From: Endozoicomonas_A sp049275935
Lineage (GTDB): Bacteria > Pseudomonadota > Gammaproteobacteria > Pseudomonadales > Endozoicomonadaceae
NCBI RefSeq assembly: GCF_049275935.1
Contig: NZ_CP184830.1
Coordinates: 2,294,001 to 2,358,000, forward strand
Length of the DNA stretch: 64,000 nucleotides
Reading direction: 5' to 3'
Of this stretch, positions 1-10,986 are shown in pieces. A program made the position numbers and the translations under genes. Under the pieces are notes generated by a model that was not told the origin of the DNA, made no database searches, and saw only the letters and a list, made by a program, of their open reading frames with translations. How positions within the stretch are numbered: the stretch's first letter is position 1; every line of letters starts with the position of its first letter.

Positions 1-1444
<1,444 letters not shown>

Positions 1445-1532
1445 AACGAAGACCGACCTTCCATAAGCGTTCACACGAATTGTTTGATTATCAGTTGTCA
1501 GTTGACGGTGGTCAGTTGGCAGTTGTTAGTTT

Positions 1533-1546
1533 TGTTCTTTAAAAAA
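1533..1546 (+). promoter_or_regulatory. boxA-like antitermination site, proximal spacer
   Basis: TGTTCTTTAAAAAA lies between 16S and tRNA-Ile and resembles the boxA consensus TGCTCTTTAACA, bound by NusB/S10 in rRNA antitermination. The match is partial and rests on position plus sequence. Confidence 0.4.
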
Positions 1547-1596
1547 GTGTGTTTAATGAATCGGTTGTTTTGGCGGTGCGCTGAACCAGCAGGATT

Positions 1597-1673
<77 letters not shown>

Positions 1674-1690
1674 ATCATGATTCGGAATAT

Positions 1691-1766
1691 GGGGCTATAG
1701 CTCAGCTGGGAGAGCGCCTGCTTTGCACGCAGGAGGTCAGCGGTTCGATCCCGCTTAGCTCCACCA
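1691..1766 (+). tRNA. alaT: tRNA-Ala (TGC)
   Basis: A 76-base cloverleaf with CCA: 5' strand of the acceptor stem GGGGCTA, D-arm AGCTCAGCTGGGAGAGC, anticodon loop TTTGCAC with anticodon TGC, T-arm GCGGTTCGATCCCGC. It follows tRNA-Ile in the spacer of the rRNA operon. Confidence 0.97.
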
Positions 1767-1837
1767 TTAATCCGAACGACTCATTCATTAAGCGTATTTT
1801 GCTTCATTGTCCCCTTCTTTAACAGAAAGCGGACAAT

Positions 1838-1851
1838 GCGATCTTTAACAA
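1838..1851 (+). promoter_or_regulatory. boxA-like antitermination site, distal spacer
   Basis: GCGATCTTTAACAA lies downstream of tRNA-Ala and is close to the boxA consensus TGCTCTTTAACA. It directly follows a small hairpin (CATTGTCC at 1805 with GGACAATG at 1831). The position between the tRNAs and 23S fits a role in transcribing the long 23S gene. Confidence 0.55.
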
Positions 1852-1945
1852 TGTGGAATCCAAACTTAAATTAAGCTGAGTTGATTTAAAAGACTTTGGT
1901 CTTTTAATGAAATTCTTGCTGAGACACTCTCAAGTGTAGGGCGTA

Positions 1946-2066
1946 TCAGTGGCCGGTTGTCAGTTGACAGTTGCCGGTTACTGAAGATCGTTAAAGGTAG
2001 TTATTGCCTATAACCATCAGTTGCCACGAATCGACTGACCACTGGTCACCGACAACTGACAACTGA
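1946..2066. repeat. CAGTTGTCAGTTG-family inverted repeat in the 16S-23S spacer
   Basis: The left arm near 1946-1977 contains GGTTGTCAGTTGACAGTTG; the right arm at 2037-2066 contains the complementary CACCGACAACTGACAACTGA. They can form a hairpin just upstream of 23S. A further unpaired copy of the motif lies at 1487-1528, just after 16S. The same motif forms the stems of both intervening sequences inside 23S, so this is a local repeat family rather than ordinary spacer. Confidence 0.75.
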
Positions 2067-2640
2067 GATCTCGAAGAGATCGTTTTGGGTTATATGGTCA
2101 AGTGACTAAGCGTACACGGTGGATGCCTTGGCAGTCAGAGGCGATGAAGGACGTGGTAATCTGCGAAAAGTCTTGGGGAGCCGATAAACAGGCGTTGATC
2201 CAGGAATGTCCGAATGGGGAAACCCACTCACACAAGTGAGTATCCTTAACCTGAATACATAGGGTTTAGGAGGCGAACCCGGGGAACTGAAACATCTAAG
2301 TACCCGGAGGAAAAGAAATCAACCGAGATTCCCCCAGTAGCGGCGAGCGAACGGGGAGTAGCCCTTAAGCAATTTTTGGTTTAGCGGAACACTCTGGAAA
2401 GTGTGGCCATAGTGGGTGATAGCCCCGTACGCGAAAAGCCATTGATTGTGAAATCGAGTAGGACGGCACACGTGAAATGTTGTCTGAACCGTCTTTTCGG
2501 AGACAAGGGGGGACCATCCTCCAAGGCTAAATACTCCTGACTGACCGATAGTGAACCAGTACCGTGAGGGAAAGGCGAAAAGAACCCCGTTGAGGGGAGT
2601 GAAATAGAACCTGAAACCGTGTACGTACAAGCAGTGGGAG

Positions 2641-2797
2641 TCAGTGGTCAGTTGTCAGTTGTCAGTTGCCAGTAGGCAAGCGACAGCAGATGACTGATTA
2701 CCAGGTCGTCAAGTTGGAAAATACGGGCAGATTTGCAGAGGTGTTGAAATTGACGCTGAACAAAACTGACCACCGACAACTGACAACTGGCCACTGA
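2641..2797 (+). repeat. 23S intervening sequence at helix 25 (non-coding)
   Basis: The upstream flank GTGTACGTACAAGCAGTGGG and downstream flank TGACTGCGTACC match E. coli 23S around helix 25, where E. coli has only a 14-base hairpin. Here about 157 bases replace it. The insert begins with TCAGTGGTCAGTTGTCAGTT and ends with the complementary arm (ACAACTGACAACTGGCCACTGA region), giving a long stem suited to RNase III. No credible open frame is present. Helix 25 is a well-known site of intervening sequences. Confidence 0.88.
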
Positions 2798-3287
2798 TGA
2801 CTGCGTACCTTTTGTATAATGGGTCAGCGACTTATTTTCTGTGGCAAGGTTAACCGTATAGGGAAGCCGTAGCGAAAGCGAGTCTTAACAGGGCGTCCAG
2901 TCGCAGTGAATAGACCCGAAACCGGGCGATCTATCCATGAGCAGGTTGAAGATCAGGTAACACTGATTGGAGGACCGAACCCACTGTCGTTGAAAAGCCA
3001 GGGGATGACTTGTGGATAGGAGTGAAAGGCTAATCAAGCCCGGAGATAGCTGGTTCTCCTCGAAAGCTATTTAGGTAGCGCCTCGTGTCTCACCATCGGG
3101 GGTAGAGCACTGTTTGGGCTAGGGGGCCATCCCGGCTTACCAACCCCATGCAAACTCCGAATACCGATGAGTGCAATCACGGGAGACACACGGCGGGTGC
3201 TAACGTCCGTCGTGGAAAGGGAAACAACCCAGACCGTCAGCTAAGGTCCCAAAGTAATAGTTAAGTGGGAAACGATGTGAGAAGGCC

Positions 3288-3352
<65 letters not shown>

Positions 3353-3407
3353 GAGTCGGCTCGCGCGGAAGATGTAACGGGGCTCAAACTATTCACCGAA
3401 GCTACGG

Positions 3408-3862
3408 GGTTCAGTTGTCAGTTTACAGTTGTCAGTTGGCAGTATGAGAAGTAAGTATGCAGCGATTTGAAGATTTAGAAGTATTTCAACGGGCCTATAA
3501 GCTTTCTTTGAAAGTTCACAAGCTCTCGCTGGAATTTCCGAGAATTGAACAAATGCATGGACTTGCTGATCAGATGCGCAGAGCCAGTAAAGGAATCTGT
3601 GCAAATATTGCTGAAGGACATGGGAAACTGATCATCTCAAAAGCAGAGTTTCGAAGGTTCATATTGATGGCTATCGGATCATCTGACGAAATGAGAGTTT
3701 GGTTAAGGTACTGCCTTGATCTCAATTACATTGACGATCAGCAATGGCAAGACCTCAAAACCGAATACAACCAAGTCAGTAAGATGTTGGTTAGTTTGCA
3801 CAAGAGTTTTAAATAACTCAGTTCAAACTGACAACCGACAACTGCAAACTGACAACTGAACC
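3408..3862 (+). repeat. 23S intervening sequence at helix 45 (protein-coding)
   Basis: The 23S flanks ACCGAAGCTACGG and GGTAGAGGAGCGTTCTGTAA correspond to helix 45, where E. coli has a short hairpin. The 455-base insert is bounded by GGTTCAGTTGTCAGTTTACA and the complementary TGCAAACTGACAACTGAACC, forming a terminal stem of about 20 bp. Inside lies the IVS protein gene at 3457-3816. Protein-coding insertions at this helix are known from several bacterial groups; excision would leave a split 23S rRNA. Confidence 0.92.
3457..3816 (+). CDS. four-helix-bundle 23S IVS-encoded protein
   Basis: A 119-residue all-helical protein of the 23S rRNA-intervening-sequence family (also called S23 family). 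Typical family features are visible: an N-terminal FEDLEVFQRAYKLSL helix, a central DQMRRASKGICANIAEG segment (family hallmark of R-A-x-x-S-I/G-x-x-N-I-A-E-G), and a C-terminal region ending in a basic helix. It lies wholly within the helix-45 insertion on the rRNA strand, so any transcript would be the rRNA precursor. The ribosome-binding site is weak (GAGAAG about 9 bases upstream). The function of these proteins is not established; the fold is shared with the Avd accessory protein of diversity-generating retroelements. No reverse transcriptase is nearby. Confidence 0.9.
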   Translation: MQRFEDLEVFQRAYKLSLKVHKLSLEFPRIEQMHGLADQMRRASKGICANIAEGHGKLIISKAEFRRFILMAIGSSDEMRVWLRYCLDLNYIDDQQWQDLKTEYNQVSKMLVSLHKSFK

Positions 3863-4572
3863 GGTAGAGGAGCGTTCTGTAAGCCGTTGAAGGTTCACCG
3901 GAAGGTGGGCTGGAGGTATCAGAAGTGCGAATGCTGACATGAGTAACGATAAAGGGAGTGAGAGGCTCCCTCGCCGGAAGACCAAGGGTTCCTGCGCAAC
4001 GCTAATCGGCGCAGGGTGAGTCGGCCCCTAAGGTGAGGTCGAAAGACGTAATCGATGGGAAACAGGTTAATATTCCTGTACCCCTTTTGACTGCGATGGA
4101 GTGACGGAGAAGGCTAGGCCAGCAGGGCGATGGTTGTCCCTGTTTAAGGTCGTAGGCTGTGGACTCAGGCAAATCCGGGTTCACAAAGCCGAGAACTGAT
4201 GACGAACCCACCAAGGTGGGGAAGTGGTTGATGCCAGGCTTCCAGGAAAAACTTCTAAGCTTCAGGTCAAGAGGGACCGTACCCGAAACCGACACAGGTG
4301 GTCAGGTAGAGAATACCAAGGCGCTTGAGAGAACCTGGGTGAAGGAACTAGGCAAAATGGCACCGTAACTTCGGGAGAAGGTGCGCCGGCTTTGGTGATC
4401 GGGCTTGCCCCGTAAGCTGAGGCTGGTCGAAGATACCAGGTGGCTGCGACTGTTTATTAAAAACACAGCACTGTGCTAACACGTAAGTGGACGTATACGG
4501 TGTGACGCCTGCCCGGTGCTCGAAGGTTAATTGATGGGGTTATCTTCGGAGAAGCTCTTGATCGAAGCCCGA

Positions 4573-4654
<82 letters not shown>

Positions 4655-4916
4655 CGATGGCCACGCTGTCTCCACCCAGGACTCAGTGAAATTGAAATCG
4701 CTGTTAAGATGCAGTGTATCCGCGGCTAGACGGAAAGACCCCGTGAACCTTTACTACAGCTTCACAGTGGATCTTGATGTTGCTTGTGTAGGATAGGTGG
4801 GAGGCTTTGAAGTGTGGACGCCAGTCTGCATGGAGCCAACCTTGAAATACCACCCTGGCAATATTGAGGTTCTAACCCAGGTCCTTTAGCAGGATCGGGG
4901 ACATTGTGTGGTGGGT

Positions 4917-4959
<43 letters not shown>

Positions 4960-5038
4960 ACGAAGGTTGGCTAAGCACGGTCGGACATCGTGCGGTTAGT
5001 GTAATGGTACAAGCCAGCTTGACTGCGAGAGGTACATC

Positions 5039-5079
<41 letters not shown>

Positions 5080-5080
5080 T

Positions 5081-5136
<56 letters not shown>

Positions 5137-5165
5137 ACCGCCCAAGAGTTCACATCGACGGCGGT

Positions 5166-5208
<43 letters not shown>

Positions 5209-5210
5209 CC

Positions 5211-5243
<33 letters not shown>

Positions 5244-5409
5244 TGGTACGCGAGCTGGGTTTAGAACGTCGTGAGACAGTTCGGTCCCTATCTGCCGTGG
5301 ACGTTGGAAGTTTGAGGAGAGCTGCTCCTAGTACGAGAGGACCGGAGTGGACGAACCACTGGTGTTCGGGTTGTGTCGCCAGACGCATTGCCCGGTAGCT
5401 AAGTTCGGA

Positions 5410-5445
<36 letters not shown>

Positions 5446-5598
5446 CCTTCAAGATGAGACTTCCCTGGCCGCAAGGCCCATAAGAGACGTTGAAGACTAC
5501 GACGTTGATAGGCGGGGTGTGTAAGCGTTGTGAGGCGTTGAGCTAACCCGTACTAATGACTCGAGAGGCTTGACCATATAACGCCAAAGCGATCTAGC

Positions 5599-5741
5599 AA
5601 GCTTGAAGCTGGAAGCTTGAAGCCGTACACAGTGAACGAGAGTGTTGAGCAAGAATAGACACACAGCTTAAAAGATATTTGGATTCCAGAGCCTTAGTTT
5701 TCGAGAAACAGCTTCAAGCCTCCAGCTTAAAGCTTCCAGCT
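5599..5741. repeat. AGCTTGAAGC-type inverted repeat between 23S and 5S
   Basis: The spacer holds AAGCTTGAAGCTGGAAGCTT at 5599 and, further on, GCTTCAAGCCTCCAGCTTAA at 5711 continuing with AGCTTCCAGCT, which is its approximate complement. The arms could pair across about 90 bases and may form a processing stem before 5S. The motif is unlike the CAGTTGTCAGTTG family used elsewhere in this operon. Confidence 0.65.
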
Positions 5742-5766
5742 CGAGAGCCAACGGCTCGACCAGTTT

Positions 5767-5886
5767 TGCCTGGTGACCATAGAGCGTTGGAACCACCCGA
5801 TCCCATCCCGAACTCGGAAGTGAAACGACACATCGCCGATGGTAGTGTGGGGCTTCCCCATGTGAGAGTAGGTCATCGCCAGGCAT
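5767..5886 (+). rRNA. rrf: 5S ribosomal RNA
   Basis: A 120-base gene starting TGCCTGGTGACC and ending CGCCAGGCAT, whose ends pair. The internal blocks CCCGAACTCGGAAGTGAAAC and GATGGTAGTGTGGGGCTTCC are standard bacterial 5S sequence. It is last in the rRNA operon and is followed by a terminator. Confidence 0.97.
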
Positions 5887-5897
5887 TGAATAAAGCA

Positions 5898-5930
5898 AAA
5901 CCCCGGTTGAGAGATTGATCGGGGTTTTTG
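5898..5930 (+). terminator. rho-independent terminator of the rRNA operon
   Basis: AAACCCCG pairs with CGGGGTTTT across a 14-base loop and is followed by a T-rich run (GTTTTTGTTT). It lies 11 bases after 5S, as expected for the end of an rRNA operon. Confidence 0.85.
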
Positions 5931-6155
5931 TTTAATCGTATCCCATTACTCTCAAAACTTTTTCCTTCTTTGGTGCATGTTCACACAAAATGCACCGATT
6001 CACTTCTTTCCCATCAACTATTTTCTTCAGGTACTTGCCATCCTGTAAATAGTTAACTTATTAAAAATCAAATTGTTAAGTGATAAATCAAAAGACAGGC
6101 ATCTTTTTTGCTGTGCAGGACTCGACGAATAATAAAATTAGCGAGATGGAATTAT

Positions 6156-6968
6156 ATGGCTTATATCGAACCCGATCAGTTTGTCAAAAAAATGGTGGAC
6201 TCCGGTGAGTCAAAGATCTTTATGTCAACCAAAGATACTTTTATTCGAGCCTTCATGGCAGGAGCTATTCTGGGACTGGCGGCTATCTTTGCCATTACAG
6301 TGACTATCAATACTGGCTCACCGCTGATCGGAGCTCTGTTGTTCCCGATTGGTTTTATCATGTTGTATCTCATGAAATTTGACTTGTTGACCGGCGTCTT
6401 CACCCTGGTTCCTCTGGCGTTAATTGATAAACGACCTGGTGTGGATATGCGAGGGCTTCTCAGGAATTGGGGTCTGGTATTTCTGGGGAATTTTGCCGGA
6501 GCACTGACTACTGCTTTCTTTGTGTCGTTTATTTTGACCTATGGCTACAGCATTGATGGTGGAGCCATAGCTGCGAAAGTCTCCGCCATTGGTGAGTCGA
6601 GAACATTGGGCTATCAGGAGCATGGTCTTGCAGGTTGGTTAACGATTTTTGTTCGGGGAATGCTCTGTAACTGGATGGTATCAATGGGGGTTGTCGGCGC
6701 CATGATCTCAACGTCTGCAGGTGCAAAGATGGTGGCCATGTGGATGCCTATTATGCTGTTTTTCTTCATGGGCTTCGAGCACTCTATTGTCAATATGTTC
6801 CTTTTTCCCTTCTCAATGATCATGGGTGGTGAGTTTACTGTGATGGATTACCTGATCTGGAATGAACTGCCTACCGCTCTGGGGAATTTGGTAGGAGGTT
6901 TCCTTTTGGTTGGCCTGCCACTTTATTTGACCCATGTAAGAACCAGCCCGGAGCGAGGACTGGCTTAA
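6156..6968 (+). CDS. formate/nitrite transporter (FNT) family channel
   Basis: A 270-residue inner-membrane protein with six hydrophobic segments, matching FNT channels (FocA, NirC; usually 260-290 residues), which conduct formate, nitrite or related small anions as pentamers. Family motifs are clear: the KFDLLTG half-helix segment, RGMLCNWMVSMG, and GFEHSIVNM with the conserved pore histidine. I chose ATG 6156 (MAYIEP) over an upstream in-frame start at 6108 because the family begins close to the first helix and a purine-rich GAGATGGA precedes it. The gene stands alone downstream of the rRNA operon. FocA and NirC cannot be told apart with confidence, so no symbol is given. Confidence 0.88.
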   Translation: MAYIEPDQFVKKMVDSGESKIFMSTKDTFIRAFMAGAILGLAAIFAITVTINTGSPLIGALLFPIGFIMLYLMKFDLLTGVFTLVPLALIDKRPGVDMRGLLRNWGLVFLGNFAGALTTAFFVSFILTYGYSIDGGAIAAKVSAIGESRTLGYQEHGLAGWLTIFVRGMLCNWMVSMGVVGAMISTSAGAKMVAMWMPIMLFFFMGFEHSIVNMFLFPFSMIMGGEFTVMDYLIWNELPTALGNLVGGFLLVGLPLYLTHVRTSPERGLA

Positions 6969-6977
6969 CGTATCAGA

Positions 6978-7010
6978 GTGACTGCCTCTCTTACATAAAG
7001 AGGTAGTCAC
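6978..7010. other. imperfect hairpin after the FNT gene
   Basis: GTGACTGCCTCTC and GAGGTAGTCAC form an 11-12 bp stem 9 bases after the stop codon. No T-run follows on either strand, so it could be a rho-dependent or attenuating structure rather than a canonical terminator. Confidence 0.4.
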
Positions 7011-7068
7011 AAAAGTTGTCTTGAGAAAAAAGAAAAGAACGGAAGGAATTTTACGTGGTGGCTCAGGT

Positions 7069-7506
7069 TTATTGCCGGGGCTCTGTAACCGCAACGCTCT
7101 CAAGAAAATCCATGATAGTCTGAACATCCTCCAGTTCACCTTCTTCATTCCAGAGTACTGCGATGGAACCTGCCCGGAAGCTCACTCTGACAGCGGAAGC
7201 AGGTAATTTGGAGAGCTTTTCAGAGCCGACTCTAGTGTTTTCAGGCCAGCATCCATCGGCTTTTTCCAGAACGATAACGGGATCATTATCTTCAGTCAAA
7301 GACACAGTGGAATACTCAAGCCATGGGCTCTGCTCGATAATGGCAGATTCAGGTAAAAGATCTTTGTCTTTGATTTCCCGACAGGTAAAGCCAGACAAGA
7401 TGGCTTTGTTTCTAAGCTTCATACGACGCCTGTCTGATTTGGAAGGCAGGAGCCACATGAAGTTACCAATAATAATCAGAGCAATGAGTGCGATGATCCA
7501 GATCAT
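7069..7506 (-). CDS. conserved membrane-anchored protein of unknown function
   Basis: A 145-residue protein with one N-terminal hydrophobic helix (residues 2-20, IWIIALIALIIIGNFMWLL) followed by a basic stretch (KSDRRRMKLRNKA), so the roughly 120-residue remainder should face the cytoplasm. The globular part contains WLEYSTVSL and VRVSFRAGSIAVLWNEEGELEDV, suggesting a small alpha/beta fold. I recognise the general layout from gammaproteobacterial orphans but no named family. It is convergent with the FNT gene and transcribed as a single gene. No frame damage is seen. Confidence 0.65.
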   Translation of the reverse strand: MIWIIALIALIIIGNFMWLLPSKSDRRRMKLRNKAILSGFTCREIKDKDLLPESAIIEQSPWLEYSTVSLTEDNDPVIVLEKADGCWPENTRVGSEKLSKLPASAVRVSFRAGSIAVLWNEEGELEDVQTIMDFLESVAVTEPRQ

Positions 7507-7521
7507 GTCATTATTCTACTG

Positions 7522-7684
7522 TAAGTACTCAACCATACGAAATCATATTTTCTGACTCATTGTTCAGGCACTCTGACTGCGTTGCAACCCTGGACACATA
7601 GCTTGCTATGTTCCCGTCGTTGCGCCTTGCAGAGCACCTGCCCAATAAGCCAGAAATATTCGATTCCGTATGGCTGAGTACTTA
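7522..7684. mobile_element. MITE-like long palindromic element
   Basis: TAAGTACTCAACCATACGAA at 7522 and TTCCGTATGGCTGAGTACTT at 7664 are inverted repeats of over 20 bp with few mismatches, and the complementarity continues inwards (TTTCTGACTCATTG... with ...CCAATAAGCCAGAAAT). The centre, CACATAGCTTGCTATGTTCC, is itself palindromic. The whole 163 bp can fold into one hairpin. There is no open frame. This looks like a non-autonomous palindromic element lying upstream of the ankyrin gene. No target-site duplication could be assigned. The remaining intergenic sequence to 7994 shows nothing else. Confidence 0.7.
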
Positions 7685-7994
7685 ATGCCTTAAGCAAATG
7701 TTTATGGACAAGGATAATACCATAAGGAATTAAAAGTAGTTACTGACCAGCAGCAGGACTGATTTGTACGTATGTTCAGTAAGTCCCACCCGTGTTCTGT
7801 ATCACGGACAGAGGCGATTAAATCAGATTCAGGAGCTTGATAATAGATTGATGTCTCTACAATTACTCCAGCTGTGAGCCCTATCAGCGGATATGATTCA
7901 TTATCCGGATTGAAGTAAAAAAAGTAAGGATACCGTTGAACTTTATAAAAAAATAATAATCTAAGGAATATGAAATTAAAAAAGGAGAAGACAG

Positions 7995-9125
7995 ATGATA
8001 GCCACTGGAGGAGCACCCAATAGCAATATTCTTGAGAATCACAGCCTGCTTGGTAGAAGCAATTCAGCTCAAGGACAACAGAACAGTGAGACACGGACCT
8101 GTTCCTGGGCTCAGCATAAAGTTAACAAATTGCATCTGAAATTAAGAGGACCAGATTCAGCATTAATGAAAGCAGCCAAACACAACGATACTAAGCTGAT
8201 CAGCTATATCATTGACAGGCACCCGACCTCTTTACAACTTTGCTTGAAGCAAAAAAATCGAAATCCGGCCATTCAGGCGGCAGTTCATGGTAAAACGGAA
8301 GCACTCCAATTGTTAATTAACTATGGAGCATTACCGGATACAGTATTGGCGAGTGAAAGCTATGAAAAAGGAGAAGGTAACCTCCCCCGACTATTTGTTC
8401 GCAGTGGCAGGCACTCTAGTTATTCGCCTGCTGATTTCACATCAAAAATAATGAAGGTGTTACTGGAAAACAATGATACCAACGTTAATAGCGTCAATTG
8501 TATTCAAGATTTTACTGGAAGTATGTACATGACACCAACGGAATTAGTAAACAGCCAGGTAGGAGCCAAAAACAGAGGCGTAATCAGTGAATTACTGGCC
8601 AGCGATCCCAGAACCCGGGTAAATACAAAAATAGGATTTGAGTACTCAGGGCCTTTTAAATCTTCCTTTCATATTAAATTTCCTCCTGAGTTTTCATTTT
8701 ATAAAAAAACGGGTGAAAGAAAGATCCCTGTTAGCCTTATCGGTCAGGCCATATTGTTAAATAACCCTCATTTAGCACTTACACTACTTGACCGTCCGGA
8801 TCTGGATCCCGGTAAACCCGATGGAACAGTCGAAAACCTGCTGATTATTTTCTTTAATAAATTAGCAAAGGGCTTGTTTTATAATCTGGGAGATCCTCTG
8901 AGAAAAAAAATGATTGCATCCGAAGAATTTCGCAGGCAGATCCTGAACTGTGACTCATTGTTAGCCAAGAGACGATTCATCTTACTCTTATCTATGGATT
9001 TCAAAAGCAGGAATATCCAACACATCGAAGAACTTATTTGGCTTAATCGCGATGAATTAAACACGCGCATCAGACATGAACTCTCTCAATATGACATAAG
9101 AGAATCTGTCGAAAGAGAGGTTTAG
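7995..9125 (+). CDS. ankyrin-repeat protein
   Basis: A 376-residue cytoplasmic-looking protein without signal peptide. At residues 51-115 it has ankyrin-type repeats: SALMKAAKHNDTKLISYIID and NPAIQAAVHGKTEALQLLIN followed by YGALPD. Further weaker helical repeats appear around 150-290 (for example AILLNNPHLALTLLDRPDLD). Ankyrin proteins mediate protein-protein contacts, and in symbionts and intracellular bacteria many are effectors; that role is inference here. AAAGGAGAAG is well spaced before the ATG. The first 40 residues are Ser/Asn/Gln-rich. Codon use is A/T-richer than neighbouring radD, consistent with an accessory gene. Confidence 0.75.
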   Translation: MIATGGAPNSNILENHSLLGRSNSAQGQQNSETRTCSWAQHKVNKLHLKLRGPDSALMKAAKHNDTKLISYIIDRHPTSLQLCLKQKNRNPAIQAAVHGKTEALQLLINYGALPDTVLASESYEKGEGNLPRLFVRSGRHSSYSPADFTSKIMKVLLENNDTNVNSVNCIQDFTGSMYMTPTELVNSQVGAKNRGVISELLASDPRTRVNTKIGFEYSGPFKSSFHIKFPPEFSFYKKTGERKIPVSLIGQAILLNNPHLALTLLDRPDLDPGKPDGTVENLLIIFFNKLAKGLFYNLGDPLRKKMIASEEFRRQILNCDSLLAKRRFILLLSMDFKSRNIQHIEELIWLNRDELNTRIRHELSQYDIRESVEREV

Positions 9126-9194
9126 TCTGATTATTGCTGTCATAAATGTCTTGCTTCAGGCACCTTCATAATAGGTCTAGAGTATGAGGAGTAG

Positions 9195-10964
9195 TTATTC
9201 AGCCTCATAAGCCTTTCGGTAATGACCCTCATAATCAAAGAGCTTATCAACGACCGACCAGTAGTGTTTCTCTTTTCTGGCAATCACGAAGTCTGGTTTG
9301 CGAAATTTCTTTTGTTGACTGATAACGGAGTCGACTGACTTTGCCCTGAAGGGCTCAGCACGATTAATCAGGGCATGTTTGCCAAAGTGATGATAAAAAG
9401 CACCTTGTTGGGCAGCGGTGTCCAGACGGAAATACTCGCTGACTTCAGCTCCGTCTTCATCGTAGTAGGTGATTTTGATTCTGGGGTGATTTCCTCCGGA
9501 GTCAGATTCCATCGTCATACCGGAGCAACGAAGCACCATACAGTCTTTCAGGTTAAGGGCATCTCGCAGTTTTTGATCCGGATCAACCAGTGTTTTTCTG
9601 CATTGATGACATTTTCTCGCGGCAATGTCGTTTTCTGCACCGCATTCTTGACACTCCTTGAAACGATAGCGGAAGTCGCATCGAACGATTTGACCTTCAA
9701 ACGTTTCAACGCCCTGGCAACGGCGACCATAGTGCTCGATCAGATCACCGTCATCATCGACAATGCCCCAGAAGCTGTTCTCATGGCCACAGGCAGGGCA
9801 GGGAACTGTCACCGCAACGGATTGGGAGTCTGGCTTTGGACTACCTATTTCAGGGCTAAACAGATCATAGCGATTGCCGGCAAAATCTATAACCAGACAA
9901 TCTTTCTTGCCTCCTGCCAGACGAAGCCCACGGCCCACAATCTGTTGATAAAGGCTGACAGATTCGGTGGGGCGAAGAATAGCGATCAGATCAACATGGG
10001 GGGCGTCGAAGCCGGTGGTTAAGACCGAGACGTTGACCAGATATTTGATCTTCTGAGCCTTGAAAGCCTGAATCAGGTTATCGCGTTCCTGAGTAGCCGT
10101 GTCACCAATGATCAAAGCGGATTCAGATTCTGGCAGATAGCCCATTATTTCCCGGGCATGGTCCACGGTAGAAGCGAAGATCATGATACCTTTTCTGTTT
10201 TCCGACGCTTTCAGAACCTGATTGATGATCTGTTGTGTCGCCCGCCCTTCGCCCTTGAGCAGCGTGTTCAGATCAGCTTCGCTGTAGCGACCAAAACGGT
10301 CCCTTGATAAAAGACTGAAGTCGTAAAAAACAACAGGAGCATCAATCAAGGTTGCCGGTGTCAGATAGTTGTTTTTGATCATGTACGACAACGGAAGTTC
10401 ATAAATACAGCTTTTGAAAAATCGCTTTTCTGCCGTTCGCAGGGTGCCTTTTTGGTTTCCGGGCAGGTAATGCTGATAAATCCAACCCATGCCAAGCCGG
10501 TAGGGCGTTGCCGTTAATCCCAGTATTTTCAGCTTTGGATTGAGCTTTTGAAGGTACTCAATAATCTTGTGATAACTGGAGGTTTTCTCCAGAGAAACCC
10601 GATGACACTCATCTATGACCAGCAACGTGAAGTCCTCGTCATTAAACTGATCCAGGTTTTTAACGACAGACTGAACACTGCCAAATACAACCTGCTCAGT
10701 AGCCTCTTTCTTGCCCAGCCCGGCACTGAATATGGAAGCTTTCAGCTCATAGCTTTCGTATTTGACATGATTCTGTTCAACCAGCTCTTTGACATGAGCC
10801 AGAACCAGGACCCGGCCACGGGCAATGCGTCCCAGCTCACTGATGACCAGGCTCTTGCCAGCACCTGTGGGCAGTACCACAAGGGCAGGGTCGTCACTGT
10901 TGCGAAAGTGCTGTATCACTCTGGAAACAGCGTCTTGTTGATAAGGGCGTAGCTGGAAAGTCAT
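9195..10964 (-). CDS. radD: DNA repair helicase-like ATPase RadD (YejH)
   Basis: A 589-residue superfamily 2 protein closely resembling E. coli RadD (586 residues) along its whole length. It opens with FQLRPYQQDAV (Q-motif region), followed by Walker A LPTGAGKSLVI, DECH box (VIDECHRVS), LGLTATPYRLG, and the C-terminal motor motifs LTTGFDAPHVDLIAILRPT and QQIVGRGLRL. A C-terminal zinc-finger-like set follows (CPACG, CQECGAENDIAARKCHQC). RadD acts with RecA/SSB in recombinational repair and crossover resolution. I chose ATG 10964, matching the E. coli start, over an in-frame GTG at 10994. The promoter region is crowded by an IS200/IS605-like relic ending about 23 bases upstream of the ATG. Confidence 0.95.
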   Translation of the reverse strand: MTFQLRPYQQDAVSRVIQHFRNSDDPALVVLPTGAGKSLVISELGRIARGRVLVLAHVKELVEQNHVKYESYELKASIFSAGLGKKEATEQVVFGSVQSVVKNLDQFNDEDFTLLVIDECHRVSLEKTSSYHKIIEYLQKLNPKLKILGLTATPYRLGMGWIYQHYLPGNQKGTLRTAEKRFFKSCIYELPLSYMIKNNYLTPATLIDAPVVFYDFSLLSRDRFGRYSEADLNTLLKGEGRATQQIINQVLKASENRKGIMIFASTVDHAREIMGYLPESESALIIGDTATQERDNLIQAFKAQKIKYLVNVSVLTTGFDAPHVDLIAILRPTESVSLYQQIVGRGLRLAGGKKDCLVIDFAGNRYDLFSPEIGSPKPDSQSVAVTVPCPACGHENSFWGIVDDDGDLIEHYGRRCQGVETFEGQIVRCDFRYRFKECQECGAENDIAARKCHQCRKTLVDPDQKLRDALNLKDCMVLRCSGMTMESDSGGNHPRIKITYYDEDGAEVSEYFRLDTAAQQGAFYHHFGKHALINRAEPFRAKSVDSVISQQKKFRKPDFVIARKEKHYWSVVDKLFDYEGHYRKAYEAE

Positions 10965-10986
10965 TGGCTGATTATATCGGTCCTTT

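Noticed and set aside
3457..3816. Possible diversity-generating retroelement, because the IVS protein shares a fold with Avd
   Set aside because: No reverse transcriptase, template repeat or variable target gene lies nearby; the gene is inside 23S helix 45 as known IVS genes are.
5679..5918. Open frame overlapping the 5S gene
   Set aside because: It reads through 5S and its flanking spacer and has no family resemblance.
9375..10022. 215-codon plus-strand frame
   Set aside because: Antisense shadow of radD, whose protein matches its family along the whole length.
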